A DNA stretch of 64,000 bases from Haloarcula nitratireducens (GTDB lineage: Archaea; Halobacteriota; Halobacteria; Halobacteriales; Haloarculaceae). The stretch's first letter is position 1. Every line of letters starts with the position of its first letter. This document shows positions 63,404 through 64,000 of this stretch, in pieces. The position numbers and the translations under genes were made by a program. The stretch is from positions 1,178,001-1,242,000 of the forward strand of contig NZ_RKLT01000001.1 of NCBI RefSeq assembly GCF_019599505.1. Reading direction: 5' to 3'. Under the pieces are notes generated by a model that saw only the letters and a program-made list of their open reading frames with translations, searched no databases and was not told the origin of the DNA.

Positions 63404-63532
63404 ATAAAACCACCCGGAGATTAGAGGCGAAGATAGCGATCAGTATCGCGCTGGTGGGAACGACGGACGAGCGTCGTAGCTGGCGGCGACAGGCGAACGA
63501 ACGACTCGTCGACTGCCGTTCGAGTGCGGAGC

Positions 63533-63832
63533 CTACATCCGGTCGGTGCGTCCCGCCGCGCTCCAGGGGTCCGTCGGGGACTCCTGGCGGACGCGGACGT
63601 GTCGCTTCTGCGTGGCGTCGATGCGGCCCGAGAAGGACCACTCCTTGCCGTCCCAGGTTTCTTCCGAGCCAGCGGCAGCAGCGGCCGCCGCGGCGGCCCG
63701 CTGTCGGTCGGTGAGATGCGCGCCGATGGCGACGGCGATGGCCGCCGCCTCGTCGGCCGACGCGTCGGGAACCTGCCTCGCTATCTCGGCGACCAGTTCG
63801 GCGTCCGTCGTCTCGTCGGTGTTTGCAGCCAT
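63533..63832 (-). CDS. pccX: small third subunit of propionyl-CoA carboxylase (PccX-like)
   Basis: The 99-residue protein lies between the carboxyltransferase and biotin carboxylase genes, where Haloferax mediterranei encodes PccX, a small subunit needed for propionyl-CoA carboxylase activity. It has an acidic helical start ([20 protein letters not shown]), an [15 protein letters not shown] segment with nine alanines in a row, and a final [20 protein letters not shown], similar to epsilon-like carboxylase subunits. One base separates it from pccB. Confidence 0.85.
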   Translation of the reverse strand: MAANTDETTDAELVAEIARQVPDASADEAAAIAVAIGAHLTDRQRAAAAAAAAAGSEETWDGKEWSFSGRIDATQKRHVRVRQESPTDPWSAAGRTDRM

Positions 63833-63833
63833 G

Positions 63834-64000
63834 TTACAGCGGGATGTTTCCGTGTTTGCGGTCGGGTTGGTCTTTGCGCTTGCCCCGGAGCAGGTCTAAG
63901 TCGTCGATGAGGCGCTTGCGCGTGTCCTTCGGTTCGAGGACGTCGTCGACGAACCCGCGTTCGGCGGCGGTGTAGGGATTGGCGAAGGCGTCGCGGTACT
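63834..64000 (-). CDS. pccB: propionyl-CoA carboxylase beta subunit, C-terminal fragment
   Basis: Only the last 54 codons lie in the window, with [20 protein letters not shown] and [20 protein letters not shown]. This is the conserved end of the acyl-CoA carboxyltransferase beta subunit, where Ala-Asn-Pro-Tyr-x-Ala precedes the dimer-contact helix. The gene continues beyond the right edge. It begins the pccB-pccX-pccA order of haloarchaeal propionyl-CoA carboxylase, used for propionate and odd-chain metabolism. Confidence 0.92.
   Translation of the reverse strand, partial: YRDAFANPYTAAERGFVDDVLEPKDTRKRLIDDLDLLRGKRKDQPDRKHGNIPL

Overview
The window is chromosomal DNA of a halophilic archaeon (class Halobacteria). 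It is GC-rich, its proteins are strongly acidic, its genes are densely packed and often overlap as ATGA, and its marker genes are archaeal: RpoD/N/K, L7Ae, S28e, L24e, L18e, S17e, CofD, archaeal GTP cyclohydrolase, isopentenyl phosphate kinase, archaeal RNase J and TmcA. Many genes have a TATA-like box centred about 26 nt upstream of the start codon, which fits leaderless transcripts. Ribosomal operons and pccA instead carry clear Shine-Dalgarno sequences. I cannot name the genus. No CRISPR array, complete insertion sequence, rRNA or replication origin was recognised. Four tRNA genes are present: Ser-UGA, Thr-UGU, Leu-CAG and Ser-GCU.

Layout. 1-9.1 kb: shikimate pathway genes aroA and aroC, a uracil-DNA glycosylase-like protein, two CBS-domain proteins, GTP cyclohydrolase III, small regulators, two tRNAs and a start-less coding remnant. 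9.2-14.8 kb: two membrane permease-like proteins, a cytoplasmic beta-helix protein, an Old Yellow Enzyme homologue, MsrB and a glutaredoxin. 14.9-16.5 kb: the rpl7ae-rps28e-rpl24e-ndk operon, whose leader carries a box C/D (K-turn-like) element next to the Shine-Dalgarno. 16.6-26.5 kb: tmcA, a GNAT protein, the etfB-etfA-fixC electron-transfer operon, a zinc-ferredoxin and a hydrolase. 26.8-33.6 kb: a PAS histidine kinase, gltX, a regulator, a large palindrome and an ArsA-type ATPase. 33.7-39.5 kb: isoprenoid lipid synthesis (mvk, ipk, idsA) together with RNase J. 39.6-42.6 kb: accessory genes (lipoprotein, P450, a frameshifted membrane gene). 42.7-48.9 kb: a transcription/translation cluster running tRNA-Ser, rps13, rps4, rps11, rpoD, tRNA-Leu, rpl18e, rpl13, rps9, rpoN, rpoK, eno, rps2. 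49-59.8 kb: Mrp ATPase, S17e, a four-gene cofD-dus-like-citG-like-DUF447 operon, phosphatase, HD and amidohydrolase proteins, UspA and birA. 59.8-64 kb: an AT-richer, gene-poor segment with an SDR gene, then the pccB-pccX-pccA propionyl-CoA carboxylase genes, served by the nearby BirA.

Functional links. arfA (GTP cyclohydrolase III) and cofD both belong to flavin/F420 coenzyme synthesis. mvk, ipk and idsA lie on the route to archaeal ether lipids. EtfAB, FixC and possibly the zinc-ferredoxin carry electrons toward quinone. BirA presumably charges the biotin domain of PccA.

The observations most worth following up are the L7Ae leader element, the cofD/citG-like/DUF447 operon, the 79-bp palindrome after 30866, the duplicated N-terminal module of EtfA, the zinc-ferredoxin ligand set, the His-to-Pro change in the UDG-like protein, and the structured AT-rich segment before pccA.
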